NCBI GenBank assembly: GCA_947255165.1
Contig: CAMYFZ010000065.1
Span: 1 to 9,653, forward strand
Origin: an uncultured Varibaculum sp.
Lineage (GTDB): Bacteria > Actinomycetota > Actinomycetes > Actinomycetales > Actinomycetaceae
Direction of reading: 5' to 3'
DNA: 9,653 bases
Position numbers and translations under genes: made by a program. This document shows, piece by piece, positions 1 to 7,173 of this stretch (positions within the stretch are counted from its first letter, which is position 1; every line of letters begins with the position of its first letter). A model generated the notes under the pieces. The model saw only the letters and a program-made list of their open reading frames with translations, searched no databases and had not been told where the DNA came from.

Positions 1-1
1 A

Positions 2-74
2 AGGGCAGTGGCGCAATTGGTAGCGCAACGGTCTCCAAAACCGTAGGTTGTGGGTTCGAGTCCCGCCTGCCCTG
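2..74 (+). tRNA. trnW: tRNA-Trp (anticodon CCA)
   Basis: A full cloverleaf can be drawn. The acceptor stem is AGGGCAG (2-8) with CTGCCCT (67-73), and the discriminator is G74. The D stem is GCGC (11-14) with GCGC (23-26). The anticodon stem ACGGT/ACCGT (28-32/40-44) encloses the loop CTCCAAA, with anticodon CCA at 35-37. The T stem GTGGG/CCCGC (50-54/62-66) encloses TTCGAGT. The 3' CCA is not encoded (G is followed by CA and then A). The tRNA sits directly upstream of secE, an arrangement widely conserved in bacteria. Confidence 0.97.
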
Positions 75-85
75 CAAATCTGAAA

Positions 86-135
86 CCTGTGCCGGGCCCG
101 GTACAGGACGAAATAGGAGCTTCGACGGGAGCTCC
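86..135 (+). other. two stem-loops in the tRNA-Trp to secE spacer
   Basis: The first is CCTGTGCC (86-93) with GGTACAGG (100-107) around the loop GGGCCC, with one G-U pair. The second is GGAGCT (116-121) with AGCTCC (130-135) around an 8-nt loop. Neither is followed by a T-run, so neither is a classical terminator. They may guide tRNA 3' processing, protect the secE mRNA 5' end, or attenuate read-through. The structure is visible; the role is inferred. Confidence 0.5.
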
Positions 136-159
136 AAGACAGCAAGTGAGGAAACGATC

Positions 160-408
160 TTGGCACCTAACGAGGGCGCAGCCTCCGTAGAGGCGGATGC
201 CAAAACGGCGAAAAGTGGTTTTTGGGGTCGCATCGTGCAGTTCGTGCGGCAGGTTATCGCGGAGTTAAAGAAGGTTGTTTGGCCAACCCGCGATGAGCTC
301 ACCACGTTCTTTGTGGTCGTGATCGTATTTGTGCTGGCGATGATGGCCTTTTCAGGGGTTGTCGACGTAATCACCGCCTGGGTAGTCAGCAAAGTATTCG
401 GCGGTTAA
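160..408 (+). CDS. secE: preprotein translocase subunit SecE
   Basis: SecE is the small essential clamp subunit of the SecYEG channel in the cytoplasmic membrane. The 82-residue protein has a hydrophilic N-terminus, the amphipathic family signature ELKKVVWPTRDEL at about residues 37-49, and one C-terminal membrane helix at about 50-70. This is the usual single-span actinobacterial form. The start is TTG at 160, preceded by GAGGA (148-152) at 7 nt; no in-frame ATG would preserve the N-terminus. It lies between tRNA-Trp and nusG, the classical position. There is no terminator before nusG, so the two are probably cotranscribed. Confidence 0.95.
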   Translation: MAPNEGAASVEADAKTAKSGFWGRIVQFVRQVIAELKKVVWPTRDELTTFFVVVIVFVLAMMAFSGVVDVITAWVVSKVFGG

Positions 409-459
409 CTTAAGTAACAACATTTGCAAACAGGCAATAAGGAGCAGGAAGAAAATACC

Positions 460-1299
460 GTGAGCAACGATCCCGTATTCTCCTCAGAGGAAGGCGCCGC
501 CACTGGCGCGAACCCGCTACCCGAAGAGGACGCGCAGGTCAGCTTGAAAGCAGCCGCGCCCTCAGAATCAGCAGAGCAAGAAGCTCCCACCCCGGAAGCC
601 CCTGAACTAGAGATTACCGACACCCCGCAAGACCAGGAACTCGCGCCCTCGGTCACCGCTGAAGAGCTTTCAAAGGCCGAACAAGACAAGTTACGCGAAG
701 AACTAGAGTTTTTGCCCGGCTACTGGTACGTCCTCCATACCTATTCCGGGTATGAGCGGCGGGTGAAAGCCAATCTGGAGCAGCGGATTGTCACCTTCAA
801 TATGGAGGATCAGATTTACCAGATTGAAGTACCGATGGAAAAAGTTGTCCAGGTAAAATCCACTGAACGCAAAGTGGTGGATCGGGTACGGATTCCCGGT
901 TACGCTTTGGTGCGCATGGAGGCAGTAGAGGATGCTCCCGATGCCTGGCGGGTTGTTAAAGATACTCCGGCGGTCACCGGATTCGTGGGGGATTCGCAAC
1001 ATCCCTTGCCGCTGACCGAGGACGAAGTGGTTTCCATGTTGGCGCCCACCCCCGCTTCCATTAAGGCTGCGGAGTTGCAAGACGAGCGGACCAGCAAGGC
1101 CAAGCAAAAGGAACAGCCGGTTATTGAGGTTGATTTCGAGGTTGGCGAGAACGTTACCGTCACTGACGGTCCCTTCGCTACTATGCCGGCTACTATCTCC
1201 GAGATCATGCCTGACCAGCAGAAACTTAAGGTACTGGTGGTCATCTTTGATCGGGAGACTCCGGTAGAGCTCGGATTTAACCAGGTGGCAAAGATTTAA
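460..1299 (+). CDS. nusG: transcription termination/antitermination factor NusG
   Basis: NusG binds RNA polymerase through its NGN domain and links it to Rho or ribosomal protein S10 through its KOW domain. The 279-residue product begins with about 80 acidic, Ala/Glu/Pro-rich, probably disordered residues. The NGN domain follows, starting at [19 protein letters not shown] (around residues 89-107). The C-terminal KOW domain has [23 protein letters not shown] and DRETPVEL. Actinobacterial NusG commonly carries such an N-terminal extension. GTG at 460 is preferred because AGGAAG (446-451) precedes it by 8 nt. An in-frame TTG at 424 would add 12 residues but has no comparable binding site. The usual IFGRETP is IFDRETP here, a small deviation. 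Confidence 0.95.
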   Translation: MSNDPVFSSEEGAATGANPLPEEDAQVSLKAAAPSESAEQEAPTPEAPELEITDTPQDQELAPSVTAEELSKAEQDKLREELEFLPGYWYVLHTYSGYERRVKANLEQRIVTFNMEDQIYQIEVPMEKVVQVKSTERKVVDRVRIPGYALVRMEAVEDAPDAWRVVKDTPAVTGFVGDSQHPLPLTEDEVVSMLAPTPASIKAAELQDERTSKAKQKEQPVIEVDFEVGENVTVTDGPFATMPATISEIMPDQQKLKVLVVIFDRETPVELGFNQVAKI

Positions 1300-1301
1300 T
1301 T

Positions 1302-1426
1302 GCTCACAGTGAGCAGTCCAAATTGGTTGTAAGGGCGGGTGCGCCCTTAGAATGGACGATTGTGCTGGCAGTTTTTCTACGGAGAAATTACCAGACCGCA
1401 AAGAGTTTCCGGCAACCGCCGGGAAA
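1302..1426 (+). other. three stem-loops in the nusG-rplK spacer (rplK leader)
   Basis: The 162-nt spacer contains three inverted repeats. GCTCA (1302-1306) pairs with TGAGC (1310-1314). AAGGGCG (1331-1337) pairs with CGCCCTT (1342-1348). TTTCCGGC (1406-1413) pairs with GCCGGGAAA (1418-1426) with one bulge. No T-run follows any of them. The middle hairpin could be a weak terminator for secE-nusG and the others part of a ribosomal-protein leader. I see no convincing promoter in the spacer. Confidence 0.45.
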
Positions 1427-1461
1427 GTAAAATCAAGAAATTATATTGAGAAGGACCCTAT

Positions 1462-1896
1462 ATGCCTGCCAAGAAAAAGAAGGTAATCGGCCTGATCAAA
1501 TTACAGATCGAGGCCGGTGCTGCTAACCCGGCGCCCCCAGTGGGACCCGCGCTTTCGCAGCACCAGGTAAACATCATGGAGTTCTGCAAGGCCTATAATG
1601 CGGCTACGCAGGATCAACGCGGGAATGTGATTCCGGTAGAAATCAGTGTCTACGAGGATCACTCCTTTGACTTTGTGCTCAAGTCCCCGCCGGCCGCCCA
1701 GTTGATTAAGAAAGCTGCTGGGATTGCCAAGGGCTCTGGCACTCCTAACACCAATAAGGTGGCGAAGCTGACCATGGATCAGGTTAAAGAGATCGCCGAG
1801 CAAAAGAAGGATGACCTGAACGCGAACGATATCGATGCGGCAGCAAAGATTATCGCGGGAACGGCTCGTTCGATGGGAGTAGTAGTCGAGGGTTAA
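1462..1896 (+). CDS. rplK: 50S ribosomal protein L11
   Basis: L11 binds the GTPase-associated region of 23S rRNA and, in other bacteria, is needed for RelA activation and is part of the thiostrepton site. The length is 144 residues, typical of the family. The N-terminal domain carries [19 protein letters not shown] (about 13-31), including the prolines of the thiostrepton region. The C-terminal RNA-binding domain includes KSGSGxPN-like [14 protein letters not shown] (about 92-105) and ends in [10 protein letters not shown]. The ATG is preceded by GAGAAGGA (1448-1455) at 6 nt. The segment after the proline motif reads SQHQVNIM rather than the usual GQHGVNIM, so two normally conserved glycines are replaced. 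rplA follows after 81 nt, the usual operon partner. Confidence 0.97.
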   Translation: MPAKKKKVIGLIKLQIEAGAANPAPPVGPALSQHQVNIMEFCKAYNAATQDQRGNVIPVEISVYEDHSFDFVLKSPPAAQLIKKAAGIAKGSGTPNTNKVAKLTMDQVKEIAEQKKDDLNANDIDAAAKIIAGTARSMGVVVEG

Positions 1897-1930
1897 CCCG
1901 ACGCTACCTAGATAAATAAGACTATTAACC

Positions 1931-1957
1931 GTGGAGGGGAACGTGCGCCCTCACCAC
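1931..1957 (+). promoter_or_regulatory. candidate L1 autoregulatory stem between rplK and rplA
   Basis: GTGG (1931-1934) pairs with CCAC (1954-1957) and AGGG (1935-1938) with CCCT (1948-1951). An asymmetric CA bulge (1952-1953) and a 9-nt loop complete the stem. An interrupted GTGG...CCAC stem with an asymmetric bulge is the general style of L1-binding sites, which mimic the L1 site in 23S rRNA. In Escherichia coli the L1 target is upstream of rplK; here the look-alike is immediately upstream of rplA, 7 nt before its ribosome binding site. The pairing is visible and L1 binding is inferred. Confidence 0.5.
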
Positions 1958-1977
1958 AACCTGCAAGGAGAAAGCAG

Positions 1978-2694
1978 ATGAAAAAGCACTCGAAAGCCTT
2001 TAAACAGGCTGCGGAGAAAGTTCATAAGGATCGGCTCTATCAACCGTTAGAGGCTTTCCGCTTGGCGAAAGAGATTGCCTCGACCAAATTTGATTCCACC
2101 GTGGATGCGGTTTTCCGCCTCACGGTAGATCCGCGTAAATCGGACCAGATGATTCGCGGCACCGTTTCTTTGCCCAATGGCACTGGCAAGACCGTTAGGG
2201 TCCTGGTTTTTGCCAATAGCCCCAAAGACAAGGAAGCCTTAGACGCGGGAGCGGACGAGGCCGGCGGCGACGAGCTGATCGAAAAAGTTCAGGGCGGATA
2301 CTTGGACTTTGACGTAGCAGTAGCTACTCCCGACATGATGGGTAAAGTAGGACGCCTCGGTCGGGTCCTGGGGCCGCGTGGCCTCATGCCTAACCCGCGT
2401 ACCGGTACCGTCACTATGGACGTAGCCAAGGCGGTTAAAGAGATCAAAGGCGGACGCATTGACTTCCGGGTTGATAAGCACGCTAATCTGCACGTAGTGC
2501 TCGGTAAGAGCTCTTTCGATGCCGAGAAGCTAGCGGAGAATTACCAGGCAGTCCTGGATGAAATTCTGCGTTTGCGCCCGGCAGCTCTCAAGGGTCTGTA
2601 CATCAAGAAGATCGCTATCTCTACTTCCATGGGTCCGTCCATTCCTTTGGACAGCTCCCTGACTAAAGATCTAGCGACTGACGATCCTCGCTAA
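1978..2694 (+). CDS. rplA: 50S ribosomal protein L1
   Basis: L1 forms the mobile L1 stalk at the ribosomal E site, binds 23S rRNA, and represses its own mRNA in well-studied bacteria. The 238 residues are full family length. Visible signatures are [12 protein letters not shown] (about 60-71), the strongly conserved loop [20 protein letters not shown] (about 124-143), and [16 protein letters not shown] near 157-172. The start is ATG with AAGGAG (1965-1970) at 7 nt. It is the last gene of the + strand block and is followed by a strong terminator, so rplJ and rplL are not in the same transcript here. Confidence 0.97.
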   Translation: MKKHSKAFKQAAEKVHKDRLYQPLEAFRLAKEIASTKFDSTVDAVFRLTVDPRKSDQMIRGTVSLPNGTGKTVRVLVFANSPKDKEALDAGADEAGGDELIEKVQGGYLDFDVAVATPDMMGKVGRLGRVLGPRGLMPNPRTGTVTMDVAKAVKEIKGGRIDFRVDKHANLHVVLGKSSFDAEKLAENYQAVLDEILRLRPAALKGLYIKKIAISTSMGPSIPLDSSLTKDLATDDPR

Positions 2695-2741
2695 GGATTG
2701 CCGCACCCGCCTACGGGGGCAGTGCAAATAGCTGAAAATCT

Positions 2742-2788
2742 AAAGGGGATCCCGCCGGTGGAAAAATCCACCGGCGGGATCCCCTTTT
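2742..2788 (+). terminator. strong intrinsic terminator after rplA, possibly bidirectional
   Basis: A perfect 20-bp stem runs from 2742-2761 (AAAGGGGATCCCGCCGGTGG) to 2768-2787, with a loop AAAAAT and a TTTT tail at 2785-2788. The A-rich left flank would give a U-rich tail on the other strand, so it could also stop leftward transcription from the convergent feo operon. Confidence 0.9.
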
Positions 2789-2850
2789 AGCTTTTCGGGT
2801 AAATCCAAATATTTGCTTATATAAGGGGCGCGGCCGGTAAAAGATACGAC

Positions 2851-2949
2851 AGGGGCTTGACCTGCGAAGCAGGTCATGGGGTCCCCGGAGTGCTTTTGCC
2901 GAGCCAGCCCCTGGACGCAGGGGAAGAATAATCGCTAAAAGGCACTCCG
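2851..2949. other. structured element between the convergent rplA and feoA
   Basis: Several inverted repeats are packed into about 100 nt. GACCTGC (2859-2865) and GCAGGTC (2869-2875) form a perfect 7-bp hairpin. CCCCTG (2908-2913) and CAGGGG (2918-2923) form a 6-bp hairpin with loop GACG. AGGGGCT (2851-2857) can pair with AGCCCCT (2906-2912). CGGAGTGC (2886-2893) can pair with GCACTCCG (2942-2949). The 2908-2912 strand belongs to two competing helices. On the - strand the element lies just after the feoA stop codon and could be a 3' UTR structure or terminator. I do not recognise an RNA family or a mobile element. Confidence 0.5.
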
Positions 2950-2957
2950 CCGGCGCC

Positions 2958-3170
2958 CTAGATCATAATGGCGGCGGCAATCTGATTATCGATGCTGTAC
3001 CGGCTATCTTTGATCACTACGATGCACATCTTGCGTTTACGGGAAATAATCGTAATTTCCTGACCGCTGTAGCACCCCAGACGAAACAGGAAACTGTCCA
3101 TCTCCGGGTCGTCAGTGTCTATATCTTGCACGATATAGGTTTGACCCTCGACGGCTTCCAGAAGATTCAT
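2958..3170 (-). CDS. feoA: FeoA family ferrous iron transport protein A
   Basis: FeoA is a small cytosolic SH3-like protein that assists FeoB in Fe(II) uptake. The 70-residue product fits the family pattern: it opens NLLEAVEGQTYIVQDI, has FLFRLGCYSGQEITII in the middle (the conserved LG..pG turn), and ends KDSRYSIDNQIAAAIMI, matching the family's SR.AI...A..I C-terminus. ATG at 3170 is chosen because AAAGGAAAG precedes it at the right spacing and it gives normal length. An ATG at 3224 would add 18 unrelated residues and overlap the upstream gene. It is the last gene of the operon, 38 nt after the Cys-rich gene; in most feo operons feoA comes first. Confidence 0.9.
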   Translation of the reverse strand: MNLLEAVEGQTYIVQDIDTDDPEMDSFLFRLGCYSGQEITIISRKRKMCIVVIKDSRYSIDNQIAAAIMI

Positions 3171-3208
3171 TCTTTCCTTTGTGTCGTAAGTTGGCTTTGT
3201 CTCGCAAG

Positions 3209-3430
3209 CTAGTGACAGTGACATTTCGGCTCACCTGCCTGGTTAGTAATCCCCACTATTTGTAGGTTATGGCGGTTCCCCGAACTGGAGGCAACCTGGG
3301 TATTTATAGTGCAGGAGGAGGCGACCGGGCAGCCGATGCACTTAGTGCCTTTGCGTTTCTCCTTGATGATATAGGTGATGGCTCCACCGACAATCGCTAC
3401 CAGAGCCAGACTGGCAATAACGGTACTCAA
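3209..3430 (-). CDS. FeoB-associated Cys-rich membrane protein
   Basis: This 73-residue protein has one N-terminal membrane helix (about residues 4-22, VIASLALVAIVGGAITYII), then a basic stretch KEKRKGTK and CIGCPVASSC (Cys 31, 34, 40). It ends in CHCH (Cys 70, 72). Small proteins with a helix followed by a CxxC cluster, encoded next to feoB, form the FeoB_associated family; a role in Fe(II) delivery or as a FeoC-like accessory is suspected but not established. The start is TTG at 3430, preceded by AGAGGA at about 6 nt. It begins 15 nt after the feoB stop, so it is cotranscribed and possibly translationally coupled. Confidence 0.85.
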   Translation of the reverse strand: MSTVIASLALVAIVGGAITYIIKEKRKGTKCIGCPVASSCTINTQVASSSGNRHNLQIVGITNQAGEPKCHCH

Positions 3431-3910
3431 CTTTCGTCCTCTTTCTTAAGCGGCCTTCTGCACCTGCTGGTGCAGGTTGTACTTGGCGGCAAAGTTGGCG
3501 TGAATTCGGTGAGAAATCAGCGCAATCGCTCCCGCCATTACGACTACTGCAATCAGTCCCGGAACGAAACCGGCTGCCAGGTGACCCTCAATAATCAGGG
3601 TTCCTACTTGGTTAACCAAGAAAGCAACGGTATAGCCGGTGCAGAACTGCAGCCCGATGGCACTCCACAGCCAGTGGCGATCGCGCATTTCGGAGTTCAT
3701 GGCTCCGATAGCGGCAAAACACGGCGGGGTGTAGAGGTTAAAGAACAGGTAGGCGAGGGCGCTGACTGAAGTTAGCCCCATGGTGGCGGCAACAGTGTTG
3801 GCACCACCAGTCATTGCTAACTCGTCGGTATCAATAAAGCGGGTAAGACCGTAAACCACGGCTAAGGTGCCGACCACGTTTTCTTTGGCGATAAATCCGG
3901 TCACGGCAGC

Positions 3911-3938
3911 GGCTGCCAGCTGCCAGGTGCCAGGTGCC
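3911..3938 (-). repeat. tandem heptamer array inside feoB
   Basis: Read on the - strand, four consecutive 7-mers are present: GGCACCT twice, then GGCAGCT, then GGCAGCC. Removing one GGCACCT gives the expected FeoB reading GTWQLAAAAVTG, whereas four copies send the frame into an unrelated tail ending at 3831. A 7-bp unit is not a multiple of three, so copy-number change by slippage would switch the frame. Confidence 0.85.
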
Positions 3939-5359
3939 AAAGCCCAGCGGGATTAGCAATATCGAGAAGGGGGTAGCGATCGAGGCCAAGATAGAGGTGT
4001 TTTTCGCGCCCTCTGCTACTTCTTGGAAACTCCAATTGAAAGTCTGCATTAGCTGCACTACCAGGCTGCAAACCAGAATAATAGTGGCGGCTTTAATAAT
4101 GTAGGCCTTGGCGCACTCTAGCATCGACAAGGTGGCGTGCCACAGGGAAGGCATCCGGTAGCGGGGTAGCTCCATGATGAAAAAAGTTTTCCGAAACTTG
4201 TGTCCGGTTACCATTTTTACCAGCAATGCCCCTAAGAAAATCAGGCACAGCCCCAGGAAGTAGCTAACCCAACTCACCCAGGCAGAGCCCGCAAAAAAGG
4301 CTCCACAGAAGAGGGCAATCACCGGAATTTTTGCCCCGCAGGGAATGAAAGAAGCCAGCATGGCGGTGGCGCGGCGTTCGCGTTCATCCCTGATAGTCCG
4401 GCAACTCATAATGCCGGGGATGGCGCAACCGGTGCTGATCACGATGGGGATTACAGACTTACCCGACAGACCCACGCGCTTGAAAATGGGGTCAAGCACG
4501 GCGCTAACCCGCGCCATATACCCGGATTCTTCCAATAGAGCCAACAGGAAGTACATCACCATTACCAGGGGGAGGAAGCCGATAACTGCCCCTACCCCTC
4601 CGATAAGCCCATCGGCGATAATAGTGCGCAAGAGGGCGGAGCCGTCCTCCATTTGTTCGCTGGTCCAGTCCTGGAAGGTCTCAATCCAGCCCACTAACCA
4701 GTCCGCGATCAACGGACCGAGGTAGGTTTGAGAAATCGCAAACACTGCCCACATAATCGCCGCGAAAATTGCTATGCCCGCGAATTTATTGGTTAGCACT
4801 GCGTCTAAGGTGTCTTGGCGAGTGTGGGCAGCAACCTTCACTGCCCGTTTTTCTACCGAGTCTACTATCGAGTCCACAAACTCGTAGCGACGCCGGTCTT
4901 CCTTATCAACTGCCTGTTTGTCGGTAAGATCGATATCCTTCTGCAGGTAAGGAGCTTTTTGCCCTTGTCCTTCCTGGGTAAAAATTTCCTTTAAGACCTG
5001 GCCTAAACCGTTGTTCTCTTTCGCAGTGGAAACCGTAGGTACCACCGGACATCCCAATTCGCCCTGAAGTTTTTGGACATCAATCCGGGTGTCTTCCTTT
5101 TCGTTGATATCGCTCTTATTGAGGGCAACCACCACCGGAACCCCCAACTCTAATAGCTGGGTAGTAAAGAAGAGGGAGCGGCGCAGATTGGTGGCATCAA
5201 CGATATTAACGATGGCGTCCGGGTTAGCGTCATGGACGTATTTACTGGTGATGCTTTCCTCGGGAGTGAAAGGAGACATGGAGTAAGCCCCGGGTAAGTC
5301 CACGGCAATGGTTTCCCTCTCACCGCTAAAATCATTTTTTAGCCTAGCCTCAGCTTGTC

Positions 5360-5399
5360 CAACGGTGACTCCACCCCAGTTGCCTACCTTGGCTTTTTT
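5360..5399 (-). other. slippery heptamer A AAA AAG with downstream hairpin in feoB
   Basis: In the zero frame from ATG 5464 the codons are GGA AAA AAG CCA AGG TAG, so A AAA AAG (5399-5393) has the phasing of the classical bacterial -1 frameshift heptamer (as in dnaX). A -1 slip continues as GCC AAG GTA GGC AAC TGG, exactly the expected FeoB continuation AKVGNW. Ten nt later a hairpin is possible: CAAC (5382-5379) with GTTG (5363-5360) and an inner GGTG/CACC helix around GAGT, with a 3-nt bulge. A one-base deletion in a seven-A run would look the same. Confidence 0.55.
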
Positions 5400-5503
5400 C
5401 CGGTAAGCGCATTAAACATAGTGGTCTTACCGCTATTGGGGTTACCGGCAAAAGCGATTCTCATGGCATAATCCTGTCGAAGTTTCGCTGCATTAATAGA
5501 AAA

Positions 5504-5521
5504 ACTTACGTTTACCTAAGT
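5504..5521. promoter_or_regulatory. candidate iron-repressor operator 1 upstream of feoB
   Basis: ACTTACGTTTACCTAAGT is a near-perfect palindrome (14 of 18 positions symmetric). On the feoB strand it contains TTAGGTAAACGTAA, which resembles the DtxR/IdeR box TTAGGTTAGCCTAACCTAA (about 12 of 19 matches when aligned by eye). It lies 40 nt upstream of the feoB start codon. The palindrome is visible; the identity of the regulator is inferred. Confidence 0.5.
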
Positions 5522-5534
5522 AATGACACTACTC

Positions 5535-5553
5535 ATTGTAAGGAAAACCTTAC
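5535..5553 (-). promoter_or_regulatory. candidate feoB promoter -10 overlapping operator 2
   Basis: On the - strand TACAAT (5540-5535) is a good -10 hexamer; a weak -35 (TTACCT) is possible 17 nt further upstream. The perfect 6-bp inverted repeat GTAAGG-AAAA-CCTTAC (5538-5553) overlaps the -10 and occupies the spacer. Its centre is 33 bp from the centre of operator 1, about three helical turns, so both would face the same side of the DNA. This suits repression by a metal-dependent dimeric repressor. Confidence 0.5.
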
Positions 5554-5635
5554 TAGGAGGTAAATCCTGGATCTCTCCCCGACCATGACAAAAATATTTA
5601 CTGCTACTGTCAAAGACGGGAAGGGTGTTAAGAAA

Positions 5636-6106
5636 CTACTTTCCCGAATCCTGTAATGAACCCTTTTGTGCCGGCAGGCTGAGTGCCACGCAGGTTAACT
5701 TCCGTTCTCTCTGATCTTTCCAACTGGTTTCGGTAGGGGACAGCGGATATATATCCCACTTGGAATCGCGATAGCTGGCTCCCGCGAAGCGTTCAAATTC
5801 TCGGGCACATTCTTTAGAGGCTAAGTCATAAAGCTGCTTTTCGCCCGGGTAGGCGGTGCCTGTCAGCTTCTTTATTCCCACTACTTGGGAGTTGTGGGAG
5901 CGCTGGCAACTTATCCGCTCTACCTGCCCGGCGGGTTGGGTACCGGTGAGCACTTCCTCGGGCATGTTGAAACAGTCGCCAACTTCCAATTCGGAGGTTG
6001 CAATCGGTTGCGAGGAGCATCCACTTAAAGCCCCCAGACCAAGGGTGGCGAGGACGCAGCAGAGCGCGAGGTGCGTCCTCAGACGAGGGAACGAGGAAAT
6101 AGACAT
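5636..6106 (-). CDS. septum-formation-type lipoprotein (putative)
   Basis: The 156-residue protein has a type II signal peptide: basic start (Arg 8, Arg 10), hydrophobic core and lipobox LSGC with the lipidated Cys at about residue 30. The mature part begins ELEVGDCFN and continues with spaced cysteines, ISCQRSHNSQVVG, AYPGE, ...ECAREF and RKLTCVALSL. The pattern (VGDCFn, C..pH..evvg, yPGe, Lys/Arg-x-Leu-x-Cys) matches the actinobacterial Septum_form domain, whose function is poorly defined. The start is ATG 6106; a GTG at 6109 is possible. No Shine-Dalgarno sequence is visible, and the gene begins 17 nt after the phosphate permease stop, so translational coupling is likely. It is encoded last in the phosphate-uptake operon; a role there is unproven. 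Confidence 0.65.
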   Translation of the reverse strand: MSISSFPRLRTHLALCCVLATLGLGALSGCSSQPIATSELEVGDCFNMPEEVLTGTQPAGQVERISCQRSHNSQVVGIKKLTGTAYPGEKQLYDLASKECAREFERFAGASYRDSKWDIYPLSPTETSWKDQRERKLTCVALSLPAQKGSLQDSGK

Positions 6107-6123
6107 CACTTATAGATTAGCCG

Positions 6124-7170
<1,047 letters not shown>

Positions 7171-7173
7171 GGC

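Larger units (their letters stand above)
3446..5464 (-). pseudogene. feoB: feoB, ferrous iron transport protein B, disrupted by two frameshifts
   Basis: FeoB is the GTPase-coupled Fe(II) permease of the cytoplasmic membrane. Three reading-frame segments together give an almost perfect FeoB of about 670 residues. Segment 1 starts at ATG 5464 (AGGA upstream at 7 nt), holds Walker A GNPNSGKTTMFNALTG, and stops at TAG 5384-5386 after 26 codons. Segment 2 (about 5393-3831) holds VGNWGGVTV, G3 DLPGAYSM, G4 ALNKSD, the gate region GCAIPGIMSCRTIRDERERR and FIPCGAKIPV, plus most membrane helices. Segment 3 (about 3938-3446) holds TWQLAAAAVTGFIAKENVVGTL and the last helices. The first break is a six-A run where seven would restore frame; the second is an apparent extra 7-bp repeat unit. 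The breaks are opposite in sign, so segments 1 and 3 share a frame. All domains are otherwise well kept, suggesting recent decay, phase variation, recoding or a sequence error. Confidence 0.8.

Noticed and set aside
703..1401. long - strand frame opposite nusG
   Set aside because: It is an antisense shadow of a clear nusG reading frame, with no binding site or family signature.
2740..2877. 45-codon - strand ORF starting at ATG 2877 downstream of feoA
   Set aside because: It runs through the strong rplA terminator stem, has only a weak binding site, and does not resemble a known family. The stretch is better explained by RNA structure.
2851..2912. tRNA-like 7-bp acceptor stem AGGGGCT/AGCCCCT
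   Set aside because: The enclosed segment is only about 62 nt, lacks a T-loop GTTCGA-type sequence, and has no proper anticodon arm.
3171..3224. longer feoA starting at ATG 3224
   Set aside because: It would overlap the end of the Cys-rich gene and add 18 residues absent from FeoA proteins, while ATG 3170 has a good binding site.
3269..3769. 166-codon + strand frame opposite feoB and the Cys-rich gene
   Set aside because: The opposite strand encodes recognisable Feo proteins; this frame has no domain-like features.
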